Assembly (NCBI RefSeq): GCF_007990265.1
Contig: NZ_BJWH01000003.1
Span: 248,001 to 312,000 of the forward strand
Source: Cellulomonas terrae
GTDB taxonomy: Bacteria > Actinomycetota > Actinomycetes > Actinomycetales > Cellulomonadaceae
DNA length: 64,000 nucleotides
Direction of reading: 5' to 3'
Positions 15,646 through 22,820 of this stretch are shown here, piece by piece (the first letter of the stretch is position 1; the number at the start of each line of letters is the position of its first letter). The position numbers and the translations under genes are program-made. Below the pieces are notes generated by a model. That model saw only the letters and a program-made list of their open reading frames with translations, made no database searches and was not told the DNA's origin.

Positions 15646-15729
15646 GTCTGCTCCTGCGGGTCCATCCGTGCGTGCGCCGGGCTGCTTCGGCTGCGCTTCA
15701 TGGTGTGCCCCCGAGGCGCGCTCTGCATC

Positions 15730-15791
15730 CTGACGCGACGAGAGCGGCCCACCCGGGGGTGGGCCGCTCCCGACGTACGACGTCGCGTCAG
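15730..15791 (-). terminator. Nested hairpin terminator of the GlsB/YeaQ-like gene
   Basis: An inner perfect stem (GAGCGGCCCACC, 15742-15753, with its complement ending at 15769) is nested between outer arms CTGACGCGACG (15730-15740) and CGTCGCGTCAG (15781-15791). The outer right arm includes the stop codon of the minus-strand gene ending at 15788. Confidence 0.7.
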
Positions 15792-16051
15792 CGACGGCGG
15801 CCCGAGCCGGCGACGATCGCGACGCCGATCGCGGCGAGGACCACCTGGAAGAGCAGCTCGATCCAGTCGATGCCGTCGGTCGTCTGGACGCCGACGAGGC
15901 CCGCGAGCCAGGTACCGAGGAGCGCGGCGACGATGCCCACGATGATCGTGACCAGGATCGAGATGTTCTGCTTGCCGCGGACGAGCAGGCGGCCGAGGAC
16001 GCCGATGATGGCGCCGATGATGATCGCGGAGATGATGCCTGCGGGGGTCAT
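15788..16051 (-). CDS. GlsB/YeaQ/YmgE family stress-response membrane protein
   Basis: An 87-residue, strongly hydrophobic protein with three predicted membrane spans (about residues 4-20, 29-50, 65-82). The glycine-rich pattern GIISAIIIGAIIGVLGRLL and a basic RGK loop match the transglycosylase-associated/YeaQ family. The family is linked to acid and general stress without a known activity. The ATG at 16051 has GGAG 7 bases upstream. The stop codon lies within a large hairpin. Confidence 0.88.
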   Translation of the reverse strand: MTPAGIISAIIIGAIIGVLGRLLVRGKQNISILVTIIVGIVAALLGTWLAGLVGVQTTDGIDWIELLFQVVLAAIGVAIVAGSGRRR

Positions 16052-16109
16052 GATGGTGCTCCTCACGGTGAAGAAGTACGCCGGGTACGGCGACGAGTGA
16101 ATCTAGGGG

Positions 16110-16137
16110 CGTTTCGTCCGGTTCGCGCGCTGAAACG
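16110..16137. promoter_or_regulatory. Inverted repeat in the divergent promoter region
   Basis: CGTTTC (16110-16115) and GAAACG (16132-16137) form an inverted repeat with a 16-base spacer between the GlsB-like gene and the DUF72 gene. It could be an operator or overlapping divergent promoter elements. Confidence 0.3.
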
Positions 16138-16152
16138 AGAGGTTCGCCCGGT

Positions 16153-16881
16153 GTGAGCATCCGCATCGGCACGTCCGGCTGGTCCTACGACCACTGGGAG
16201 CACGTCCTCTACCCGCCCGGCCTGCCCCCAGGGGAGCGCCTGGGGAGGTACGTCGCGGAGTTCGACACGGTCGAGCTCAACGCGAGCTTCTACCGCTGGC
16301 CGAAGGACTCGACGTTCGCCGGGTGGCGACGGAGGCTGCCCGACGGGTTCGGCATGTCCGTGAAGGCGTCGCGCGGGCTGACCCACGCCAAGCGTCTGTA
16401 CTCCCCCGAGGCCTGGTCGGACCGCATGGCTCGCTCGTGGCACGAGCTCGGTGACCGGCGCGAGGTGCTCCTCGTCCAGCTGCGGCCCGACCAGGCTCGC
16501 GACGACGCCCGGCTCGGCTGGTTCCTCGGCTCGCTGCCCGGCTGGGTCCGGGTGGCCGTCGAGCTGCGGCACCCGTCGTGGCAGCACGACGACGTGTTCG
16601 CGCTCCTGGAGCGGCACGGTGCCGCGAACGTCGTGATGAGCGGCGCCCACCTGCCGTGCGTGCTGCGCGCGACCGCGCCGACCGTCTACGTGCGCCTGCA
16701 CGGTCCGGACCACGACCACCTCTACGGCGGCTCGTACTCCGACGACGACCTGCGCTGGTGGGCTGACCGGGTGCGCGAGTGGTCGGGCGACGGGCACGAC
16801 GTGCTCGTCTACTTCAACAACGACGGCGGCGGGAACGCCGTGCGCAACGCCCGCACGCTGCGCTGGCTCCTCGGCGCCTGA
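16153..16881 (+). CDS. DUF72 domain-containing protein (YecE-like TIM barrel)
   Basis: A 242-residue protein of the DUF72 family. The N-terminus RIGTSGWSYDHWEHVLYPPG, ELNASFYRWP near residue 40, and a late NNDGGGNAVRNA segment are typical. The family adopts a TIM-barrel fold and resembles sugar-phosphate isomerases or endonuclease IV, but no reaction is established. The GTG start at 16153 places the conserved IGTSGW motif at residue 5. Transcribed divergently from the GlsB-like gene. Confidence 0.88.
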   Translation: MSIRIGTSGWSYDHWEHVLYPPGLPPGERLGRYVAEFDTVELNASFYRWPKDSTFAGWRRRLPDGFGMSVKASRGLTHAKRLYSPEAWSDRMARSWHELGDRREVLLVQLRPDQARDDARLGWFLGSLPGWVRVAVELRHPSWQHDDVFALLERHGAANVVMSGAHLPCVLRATAPTVYVRLHGPDHDHLYGGSYSDDDLRWWADRVREWSGDGHDVLVYFNNDGGGNAVRNARTLRWLLGA

Positions 16882-16925
16882 CCTGGCCCTCCGCGGCTCG
16901 GCGCGCGCGCACGCCGTAGCGGACC

Positions 16926-16931
16926 TACGCT
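16926..16931 (+). promoter_or_regulatory. Candidate -10 for the 48-residue protein gene
   Basis: TACGCT lies 38 bases before the ATG at 16970, in the gap after the DUF72 gene. It matches the TANNNT type; the -35 is unclear. Confidence 0.4.
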
Positions 16932-16969
16932 CGCCTCTCGCACGAGAGCTGAACGACGAGGAGGTCGAG

Positions 16970-17116
16970 ATGCACAGCGACGACAGGATCGTCCACGACA
17001 CCGGAGACAGCACCCCGGTGGTCCGCGACGTGAAGTCCGAGGCCGAGGCCGAGCTGACCGACGCCGAGAAGATCAAGGCCGACGGGATCGACGAGCAGAA
17101 CGTCGACCCCCGCTAG
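16970..17116 (+). CDS. Small acidic hydrophilic protein, function unknown
   Basis: A 48-residue protein (starts MHSDDRIVHDTGD) that is strongly acidic, with an alternating Lys-Ser-Glu-Ala-Glu helix in the middle (VKSEAEAELTDAEKIKADG). GAGGAGGTCGAG immediately upstream of the ATG is a strong ribosome binding site, a candidate promoter precedes it, and a hairpin follows the stop. These three signals make it likely a real monocistronic gene. I do not recognise a family and it has no membrane or export signal. Confidence 0.7.
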   Translation: MHSDDRIVHDTGDSTPVVRDVKSEAEAELTDAEKIKADGIDEQNVDPR

Positions 17117-17129
17117 GACCCGTACAGCA

Positions 17130-17158
17130 AGGCGCCGCAGCCGACCGGCTCGGCGCCT
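17130..17158 (+). terminator. Hairpin terminator after the small acidic gene
   Basis: AGGCGCCG (17130-17137) pairs with CGGCGCCT (17151-17158), with an inner AGCC/GGCT pairing in the loop. It begins 14 bases after the stop. Confidence 0.65.
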
Positions 17159-17179
17159 CGCTCATGCACAATCGACCCC

Positions 17180-18436
17180 GTGACCGCACCGGACGAGCAG
17201 ACCACCCGCCCTCGCCGCCGCCGATCGTCCCGGGCCACCCTCGTGCTCGGCCTCGTCCTCGGGCCCCTGCTGCTGGCCGCGGTCGTCGGCATGATCCTGA
17301 CGTGGCCCCACGACGACGGCGGGTCCGGTCAGCGGGCCGGTCTCGTGGACGTGGGCGTCGAGCACGTGACGGCGACGGTCACCGGGACCCGGACCGAGCA
17401 GTGCGAGTCGACCGTCGAGGACCGCCTCCCGGACGGCTCGCAGCCGGACCAGGTCCCGTGCCTCCTGGTGCTGGCGACCGTGACGTCCGGGGCGCAGTCC
17501 GGCACCGACATCGAGGTGTGGGCCACCGCGACGCTCACGGCCGCCGACGTCCCCGAGGGGACCCGCATCGTCGTGCAGCACTACCCGGCGGCGGACGGCG
17601 CCCCCGAGACCTGGGCCTGGTCGGACTTCGCCCGAGGTGTCCCTCTCGCCACCCTGGCGCTGGCGTTCGTGCTGATCACAGCCCTGGTCGCCGGGTGGCG
17701 CGGGCTGCGGGCGATCGTCGGTCTGGGCCTCGCGTTCGTGGTGCTGTGGCAGTACGTCCTGCCCGGGCTCATCGCCGGGGAGAACGCGGTCGTCCTCGCG
17801 CTGTGCGGGTCGGCGGTGATCATGGCCGTGGTCCTGTACCTGGCGCACGGCTTCTCCCTGCGCACCAGCACGGCCCTGCTCGGCACCCTCACCGGGCTCC
17901 TGCTCGTCGGTGCGCTCGGGGCCCTCGGCGCCGACGCGGCACACCTGACGGGGGCGACGACCGAGGAGGACTACCGGCTCGCAACCCTCCTCGGCGACAA
18001 CGGCGCGGCGGCTCTGCGGGGCGTCTTCCTGTGCGGCGTGGTGCTCGCCGGGCTCGGCGTGCTCAACGACGTCACCATCACCCAGGCCTCGGCGGTCTGG
18101 GAGCTGCGCGCCATGGACCCGCACGCGTCGTGGCGCGGCCTGTTCACGGGCGGCATGCGGATCGGCCGGGACCACATCGCGTCGACGATCTACACCATCG
18201 CGTTCGCCTACGCCGGCGCCTCGCTCCCGGTCCTGCTGCTCCTGCAGATCTACGAGCTGCCCCTGGGCCAGACGCTCACGAGCGGCCAGTTCGCCCAGGA
18301 GATCGTCCGCACGCTGGCCGGCGCCATCGGCCTCATCCTCGCGATCCCGTTCACCACGGCGATCGCTGCGGTCGTCGCGCACGGGCAGGAGCCCGCGCGG
18401 CTGAGCCGTGCCTCAGGGCACAGCCACGTCCACTAG
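17180..18436 (+). CDS. YibE/F family membrane protein (copy 1)
   Basis: A 418-residue protein with an N-terminal membrane anchor (about residues 20-41), an extracytoplasmic OB-like region (about 50-145), then seven or so spans. Family blocks are LAHGFSLRTSTALLGTL near residue 222, GLGVLNDVTITQASAVWEL near 293, and GMRIGRDHIASTIYTI near 325. The YibE/F family is conserved in Gram-positives without a proven function; transport is presumed. The tail is histidine-rich (GHSHVH). It overlaps the convergent paralogue's coding end by 24 bases. A CACAAT hexamer seven bases before the GTG suggests a leaderless or near-leaderless start. Confidence 0.85.
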   Translation: MTAPDEQTTRPRRRRSSRATLVLGLVLGPLLLAAVVGMILTWPHDDGGSGQRAGLVDVGVEHVTATVTGTRTEQCESTVEDRLPDGSQPDQVPCLLVLATVTSGAQSGTDIEVWATATLTAADVPEGTRIVVQHYPAADGAPETWAWSDFARGVPLATLALAFVLITALVAGWRGLRAIVGLGLAFVVLWQYVLPGLIAGENAVVLALCGSAVIMAVVLYLAHGFSLRTSTALLGTLTGLLLVGALGALGADAAHLTGATTEEDYRLATLLGDNGAAALRGVFLCGVVLAGLGVLNDVTITQASAVWELRAMDPHASWRGLFTGGMRIGRDHIASTIYTIAFAYAGASLPVLLLLQIYELPLGQTLTSGQFAQEIVRTLAGAIGLILAIPFTTAIAAVVAHGQEPARLSRASGHSHVH

Positions 18437-19597
18437 CCCGCGCTCCTGCTGCGTCACCGGCGCAGCCCGGTTGGCCCGCACGACCCACGCCGCAATCGCC
18501 GTGGTGAGCGGGATGGCCAGCACGAGCCCGATCGACCCGACCAGCGTCCGTGCGACCTCCTCGGCGAGCTCTCCGCTGGTCAGGGCGTCCAGCATCGCGC
18601 GGTCGGAGATGCTGACCAGGAGGACCAGCGGCAGGGTCGCGCCGACGTACGCGAACACGATCGTGTAGACGGTCGACGCGATGTGGTCCCGGCCGATCCG
18701 CATCCCGCGGCCGAACAGCTCGCGCCAGCCGGCGTCCGGCGAGCTGCCGTACAGCTCCCAGACCGCGGACGCCTGCGTGATCGTCACGTCGTTGAGCACG
18801 CCGAGACCGGCGATCACCATCCCGCACAGCAGCACCGCGCTCATCCGTGCCTGCGGCGCGTACGACAGCAGGTCGAGGGCGAACTCCCCCGACAGCCCCG
18901 TCAGGTGTGCCGCACCGCTCGCCCACGTCGCGAGGAACCCTGTCGCGAGCAGCCCGAGCAGGGTGCCGACGAGCGCGGTGGACGTGCGCAGGGAGAAGCC
19001 GTGCGCGAGGTAGAGGACGACGAACATGATGGCCGACGAGGTCACCAGGGCCACCGGCAGCGCAGGCTTGCCCTCGAGCAGCGCAGGCAGCATGAACGCC
19101 CCGATGACGGCCATCGAGATGCCGAGCCCGATCAGGGCCGCGAAGCCCCGCCACCGGGCGACCGCCACCACCAGGACCGCGAACACGGCGGCGAGCAGGG
19201 CCAGCGGCGGCCCGCGGACGAAGTCGGTGAAGATCAGGCCCGTCTCCGGCGTCCCCATCGAGCCCAGGTCCGCCGTGATGATCCGGTCGCCCGGATGGAC
19301 CTCGGACAGGTACTCGGGCGGGACCTGGACCCAGGCGCTCGACCCGTCCGCCATGGTTCCGCGGACCTGCCGCAGCGGGTCCTCGCGGTCCGGGAACACC
19401 TCGGCGACCGTCACCGTGGGGAACGTCATCCCCGGCGGGGCGGTCTCCAGGACCGGCCGCTCCCCCGTCGGCCACAGCACCCACGCGCCCACCAGGGTGG
19501 CCAGCAGGGCGGGCACCAGGATCGCGGCGAAGACCCGGCGCGCGTGCCGACGGACCTGCGGCGAGGCGGGGGTGACGTCGTGGAGGTGCGCACTCAT
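18413..19597 (-). CDS. YibE/F family membrane protein (copy 2)
   Basis: A 394-residue paralogue of the gene on the opposite strand. It has an N-terminal anchor at about residues 22-42, an extracytoplasmic segment, then the same multi-span core with LAHGFSLRTSTALVGTL, GLGVLNDVTITQASAVWEL and GMRIGRDHIASTVYTI. The two copies are divergent outside these blocks and point toward each other with overlapping 3' ends. The ATG at 19597 precedes a cytosolic SAHLHDVTPASPQ leader. Membrane location is certain; function is unknown. Confidence 0.85.
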   Translation of the reverse strand: MSAHLHDVTPASPQVRRHARRVFAAILVPALLATLVGAWVLWPTGERPVLETAPPGMTFPTVTVAEVFPDREDPLRQVRGTMADGSSAWVQVPPEYLSEVHPGDRIITADLGSMGTPETGLIFTDFVRGPPLALLAAVFAVLVVAVARWRGFAALIGLGISMAVIGAFMLPALLEGKPALPVALVTSSAIMFVVLYLAHGFSLRTSTALVGTLLGLLATGFLATWASGAAHLTGLSGEFALDLLSYAPQARMSAVLLCGMVIAGLGVLNDVTITQASAVWELYGSSPDAGWRELFGRGMRIGRDHIASTVYTIVFAYVGATLPLVLLVSISDRAMLDALTSGELAEEVARTLVGSIGLVLAIPLTTAIAAWVVRANRAAPVTQQERGLVDVAVP

Positions 19598-19672
19598 CGG
19601 ACCAGGATCGGCGCGACGACGCATGCGACCGCACCGGACACGCCGGGCATCGCAGAACGGTCGAGGCGTCCG

Positions 19673-19702
19673 TGTCACGTCTGCCCCCGCTGCACGGTCG
19701 AG
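19673..19702 (+). promoter_or_regulatory. Candidate ECF41-dependent promoter 1
   Basis: TGTCACGT (19673-19680), 14 bases, then CGGTCGAG (19695-19702). The same two blocks with identical spacing recur at 21437-21466, flanking the ECF sigma gene. Known ECF41 target promoters have a TGTCACA-type -35 and a CGTC-type -10, so both are likely autoregulated targets. This one lies 46 bases before the oxidoreductase ATG. Confidence 0.6.
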
Positions 19703-19748
19703 GGTGGTGTCCAGCGCGTCGCTGGTCACCGACACCGGAGGTACACCC

Positions 19749-20489
19749 ATGAAGATCGTCGTCATCGGAGGCACGGGGCTCATCGGCTCGAAGCTGGTCG
19801 CGCTGCTGGCCGCCGACGGCCACGAGGCCGTCGCCGCGTCGCCCGGCACGGGCGTCAACACGCTGACGGGCGACGGGCTGGCCGAGGTGCTCACCGGCGC
19901 CGACGTCGTCGTCGACGTGTCGAACTCCCCGTCCTTCGAGGCGGCCGCGGTCCTGTCGTTCTTCGAGACCTCGACCCGGAACCTGCTCGCCGCCGAGGCC
20001 GAGGCGGGTGTCGGCCACCACGTGGCCCTCTCCGTCGTCGGCACGCAGCGCCTGCCCGAGAGCGGCTACTTCCGCGCGAAGATCGCGCAGGAGCAGCTCA
20101 TCGAGGGCTCCGCGATCCCGTACTCGCTGGTGCACGCGACGCAGTTCTTCGAGTTCGTCGGCGGCATCGTCGACTCCGCGACCGACGGCTCGACGGTGCG
20201 GCTGGCGCACGTGCTCATCCAGCCGATGGCCGCGGACGACGTCGCCGCGGCGCTCCGGGACGTCGCCGTGGGTGCGTCGACCACCGCACGGGTCGACATC
20301 GCCGGTCCGGAACGGTTCCGCCTCGACGACCTGGCCCGACGCTTCCTGGCCGCGCGCGACGACGCCCGCCAGGTCGTCACCGACCCTGCCGCGACGTACT
20401 TCGGTGCCCTGCTGGAGGAGGACACCCTGGTCCCGCTGGGCGAGGCGACCCTGGGGACCACCACCTTCGAGGGCTGGTCGGCGCGCTGA
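19749..20489 (+). CDS. NAD(P)-binding SDR/epimerase-like oxidoreductase, ECF41 partner
   Basis: A 246-residue protein of the extended/atypical SDR type. The nucleotide-binding motif GGTGLIGS is near residue 7; the protein otherwise resembles NmrA- or YwnB-type NAD(P)H-binding proteins (HVALSVVGTQRLPESGYFRAK, YSLVHATQFFEF). The catalytic Tyr-x-x-x-Lys is present as YFRAK near residue 110. GGAGG sits 8 bases before the ATG. In ECF41 sigma systems the neighbouring gene is usually a carboxymuconolactone decarboxylase, oxidoreductase or epimerase, and this gene fits that slot, 16 bases before the sigma factor. Its substrate is unknown. Confidence 0.85.
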   Translation: MKIVVIGGTGLIGSKLVALLAADGHEAVAASPGTGVNTLTGDGLAEVLTGADVVVDVSNSPSFEAAAVLSFFETSTRNLLAAEAEAGVGHHVALSVVGTQRLPESGYFRAKIAQEQLIEGSAIPYSLVHATQFFEFVGGIVDSATDGSTVRLAHVLIQPMAADDVAAALRDVAVGASTTARVDIAGPERFRLDDLARRFLAARDDARQVVTDPAATYFGALLEEDTLVPLGEATLGTTTFEGWSAR

Positions 20490-20493
20490 CCCC

Positions 20494-20499
20494 TATGTT
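20494..20499 (+). promoter_or_regulatory. Candidate -10 for leaderless sigma-factor mRNA
   Basis: TATGTT is exactly six bases before the GTG at 20506. This fixes the second of two in-frame GTGs as the likely start, and offers the sigma gene its own promoter in addition to readthrough from the SDR gene. Confidence 0.5.
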
Positions 20500-20505
20500 G
20501 TGACC

Positions 20506-21432
20506 GTGACCAGCGACACCGCCGACAACCCGAGCGCGCCGGCCGCGGGGTGGAACGCCAACGTCCCCGACTCGGACCTGGCCGCCTTCGAGGACGTCCG
20601 TCCCCGCCTGTTCGGCATCGCCTACCGGATGCTGGGCAGCGTCGCGGAGGCCGAGGACGTGGTGCAGGACGCGTGGCTGCGCTGGCAGGGCACGGACCGC
20701 CGCGTGGTGCGCAACCCCGCGGCCTTCCTCACCACCACGACGACCCGCCTCGCCATCAACGCGACGACGTCCGCGCACACGCGGCGCGAGACGTACGTCG
20801 GCCCGTGGCTGCCCGAGCCGGTGGACACCAGCGCGGACCCCGCGCTGGGGGCCGAGCGGGCGGAGGCGCTCGAGATGGCGGTGCTGCTCCTGCTGGAGAA
20901 GCTCACGGCGCCCGAGCGTGCGGCGTACGTGCTGCACGAGGCGTTCGGCTACTCCTACCGGGAGATCGCCGAGGTCCTGGACACCACCGAGGCCAACGCG
21001 CGGCAGGTCGCGCGGCGGGCGCGCGAGCACCTGGCGTCCGAGCGGTCGGCGCCCGCGCCACCCGCGCAGCAGCGCCGGCTGCTGGAGTCGTTCGTGGCCG
21101 CGGCGCAGGTCGGGGACCTCGACGGCCTCGAACGCCTGCTCGTCGACGACGTCGTCGTGCGGCCCGACGGCGGCGGAGAGGTGCACGCGTCCCGCGTCGA
21201 GCTCGTGGGCGCCGCGCGCACCCTCACGTTCCTGGACAACGTCCTGCGCAAGTACTGGCAGGACTCGACGCTGCGCATCGTGGAGGCCAACGGGGGCACC
21301 GCGCTCCTCGTCACGTCCAGCACCGGAGAGCCGCAGGCGGTCGTCGTGCTGGACGGGTCCGACCGCGGGATCGAGCACGTCTACATCCAGGTCGCCCCGA
21401 GCAAGATGCGGCAGTTCGCTCCCGCCGTCTGA
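20506..21432 (+). CDS. ECF41-family RNA polymerase sigma factor with SnoaL-like C-terminal domain (SigJ-like)
   Basis: A 308-residue extracytoplasmic-function sigma factor. Region 2 (about residues 20-90) has RLFGIAYRMLGSVAEAEDVVQDAW; the linker carries YVGPWLPEP, a hallmark of ECF41; region 4 (about 125-180) has FGYSYREIAEVL; a SnoaL-like domain follows from about residue 190. ECF41 proteins have no anti-sigma factor: the C-terminal extension regulates activity. The usual NPDKL-type end motif appears here as APSKM. Neighbouring genes carry the matching twin promoters. The stimulus is unknown. Confidence 0.9.
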   Translation: MTSDTADNPSAPAAGWNANVPDSDLAAFEDVRPRLFGIAYRMLGSVAEAEDVVQDAWLRWQGTDRRVVRNPAAFLTTTTTRLAINATTSAHTRRETYVGPWLPEPVDTSADPALGAERAEALEMAVLLLLEKLTAPERAAYVLHEAFGYSYREIAEVLDTTEANARQVARRAREHLASERSAPAPPAQQRRLLESFVAAAQVGDLDGLERLLVDDVVVRPDGGGEVHASRVELVGAARTLTFLDNVLRKYWQDSTLRIVEANGGTALLVTSSTGEPQAVVVLDGSDRGIEHVYIQVAPSKMRQFAPAV

Positions 21433-21436
21433 CGGG

Positions 21437-21466
21437 TGTCACGTTCCGGCGACCTGCGCGGTCGAG
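21437..21466 (+). promoter_or_regulatory. Candidate ECF41-dependent promoter 2
   Basis: TGTCACGT (21437-21444), 14 bases, then CGGTCGAG (21459-21466), identical in both blocks and spacing to the site at 19673-19702. The ATG of the flavoprotein follows 15 bases later. GTGTCAC at 21436-21442 also forms an inverted repeat with GTGACAC at 21472-21478. Confidence 0.6.
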
Positions 21467-21480
21467 AAGGTGTGACACAG

Positions 21481-22797
21481 ATGCAGAGGATCGTGATCGT
21501 CGGCGGCGGGTACGCGGGCTTCTACGCCGCCTGGAACCTGGAGAAGAGGCTGCGGCCGGACGAGGCGGAGATCACCGTCATCGACCCGCGCCCGTACATG
21601 ACGTACCAGCCGTTCCTGCCCGAGGTGATGGCCGGGTCGGTCGAGGCGCGGCACGCCGCCGTCTCGCTGCGCAAGCACCTGCGCCGTACCCGGGTGGTCG
21701 CCGGCGAGGTGACCCGGGTCGAGCACGCCCGCCGGGCGCTGCAGGTCCGCCCCGCCGACGGCGACGACGTCGAGCTCGGCTACGACGTCATCGTGATCAC
21801 CGCCGGGGCGGTCACCCGCACGTTCCCGATCCCGGGCGTCGCCGAGCAGGCGATCGGGATGAAGCACGTCGAGGAGGCCGTCGCCATCCGCGACAAGCTC
21901 CTCACGTCGTTCGACCGCGCCTCCGTCCTGCCGCCGGGACCGGAGCGGCAGCGCCTCCTGACCGTCACGTTCGTGGGTGGCGGCTTCTCCGGCGTCGAAG
22001 GGTTCGGCGAGCTGCTGTCGCTGGCCACGTCGCTGCTGCGGTCCTATCCCGAGCTCTCGCTCGCCGACCTGAGCTTCCACCTCGTCGAGGCGGCGGGGCG
22101 CATCCTGCCGGAGGTCACCGACGAGCCCGGACGCTGGGTCGTGAAGGCGCTCGAGGAGCGTGGCGCGCACGTGCACCTGAACACGCAGCTCGTCTCCGCC
22201 GTGGGCGGCCACGTCGTGCTCTCGACCGGCCAGGAGTTCGACTCCGAGCTGATCGTGTGGGCCGCGGGCAACGCCGCGAACCCGGTGGTCGCCCAGCACA
22301 CGGACCTCCCGGTCGACGACCGCGGGTTCCTCCGCGTACGAGCGGACCTGCGGATCGGCACGGCGGAGGCGTTCGTGCCCGACGCCTGGGCCGCCGGGGA
22401 CGACGCCGCGGTCCCGGACATCGCCGTCGGCACCCCGGGCGCCCGCACCGTGCCGAACGCCCAGCACGCCGTGCGGCAAGGCAGGCACCTCGCCGCGAAC
22501 ATCACGGCGGTGCTGCGCGGTGGGACCCCGAAGGAGTACGTGCACCAGAGCCTCGGTGTCGTGGCGACCCTCGGCCTGGGGCAGGGCGTCTTCCAGTACC
22601 GCCGCCTCGTCGTCACGGGCTTCCCGGCGTGGGTGATGCACCGCGGGTACCACGTGCTGGCGGTCCCGACGTGGGAGCGCAAGATCCGGGTGCTGGCCGT
22701 CTGGCTGGCCGCCGGGCTCTTCGGGCGGGACATCGTCTCGCTGGCGAGCGTGCAGCACCCGCGGGAGGCGTTCGTGCGCGGCGGGGCGCCCCGGTAG
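21481..22797 (+). CDS. NAD(P)/FAD-dependent oxidoreductase, type-II NADH dehydrogenase-like
   Basis: A 438-residue two-dinucleotide-binding flavoprotein. The FAD motif IVIVGGGYAGFYAAWNLEK is at residue 4, the NAD motif TFVGGGFSGVEGFGEL near 163, and the FAD-ribityl aspartate region AWAAGDDAAVP near 304. These place it with type-II NADH dehydrogenases. Near residue 370 the segment LGVVATLGLGQGVFQ and the C-terminal amphipathic part suggest membrane association. It is immediately downstream of the ECF41 sigma gene with its own matching promoter, so it is probably a regulon member. Quinone reductase activity is likely but not proven by sequence. Confidence 0.88.
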   Translation: MQRIVIVGGGYAGFYAAWNLEKRLRPDEAEITVIDPRPYMTYQPFLPEVMAGSVEARHAAVSLRKHLRRTRVVAGEVTRVEHARRALQVRPADGDDVELGYDVIVITAGAVTRTFPIPGVAEQAIGMKHVEEAVAIRDKLLTSFDRASVLPPGPERQRLLTVTFVGGGFSGVEGFGELLSLATSLLRSYPELSLADLSFHLVEAAGRILPEVTDEPGRWVVKALEERGAHVHLNTQLVSAVGGHVVLSTGQEFDSELIVWAAGNAANPVVAQHTDLPVDDRGFLRVRADLRIGTAEAFVPDAWAAGDDAAVPDIAVGTPGARTVPNAQHAVRQGRHLAANITAVLRGGTPKEYVHQSLGVVATLGLGQGVFQYRRLVVTGFPAWVMHRGYHVLAVPTWERKIRVLAVWLAAGLFGRDIVSLASVQHPREAFVRGGAPR

Positions 22798-22808
22798 ACC
22801 CACCCTGC

Positions 22809-22814
22809 CAGGAT
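22809..22814 (+). promoter_or_regulatory. Candidate -10, leaderless start
   Basis: CAGGAT lies six bases before the GTG at 22821. It differs from TANNNT at the first base only. Confidence 0.35.
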
Positions 22815-22820
22815 GGGCCC

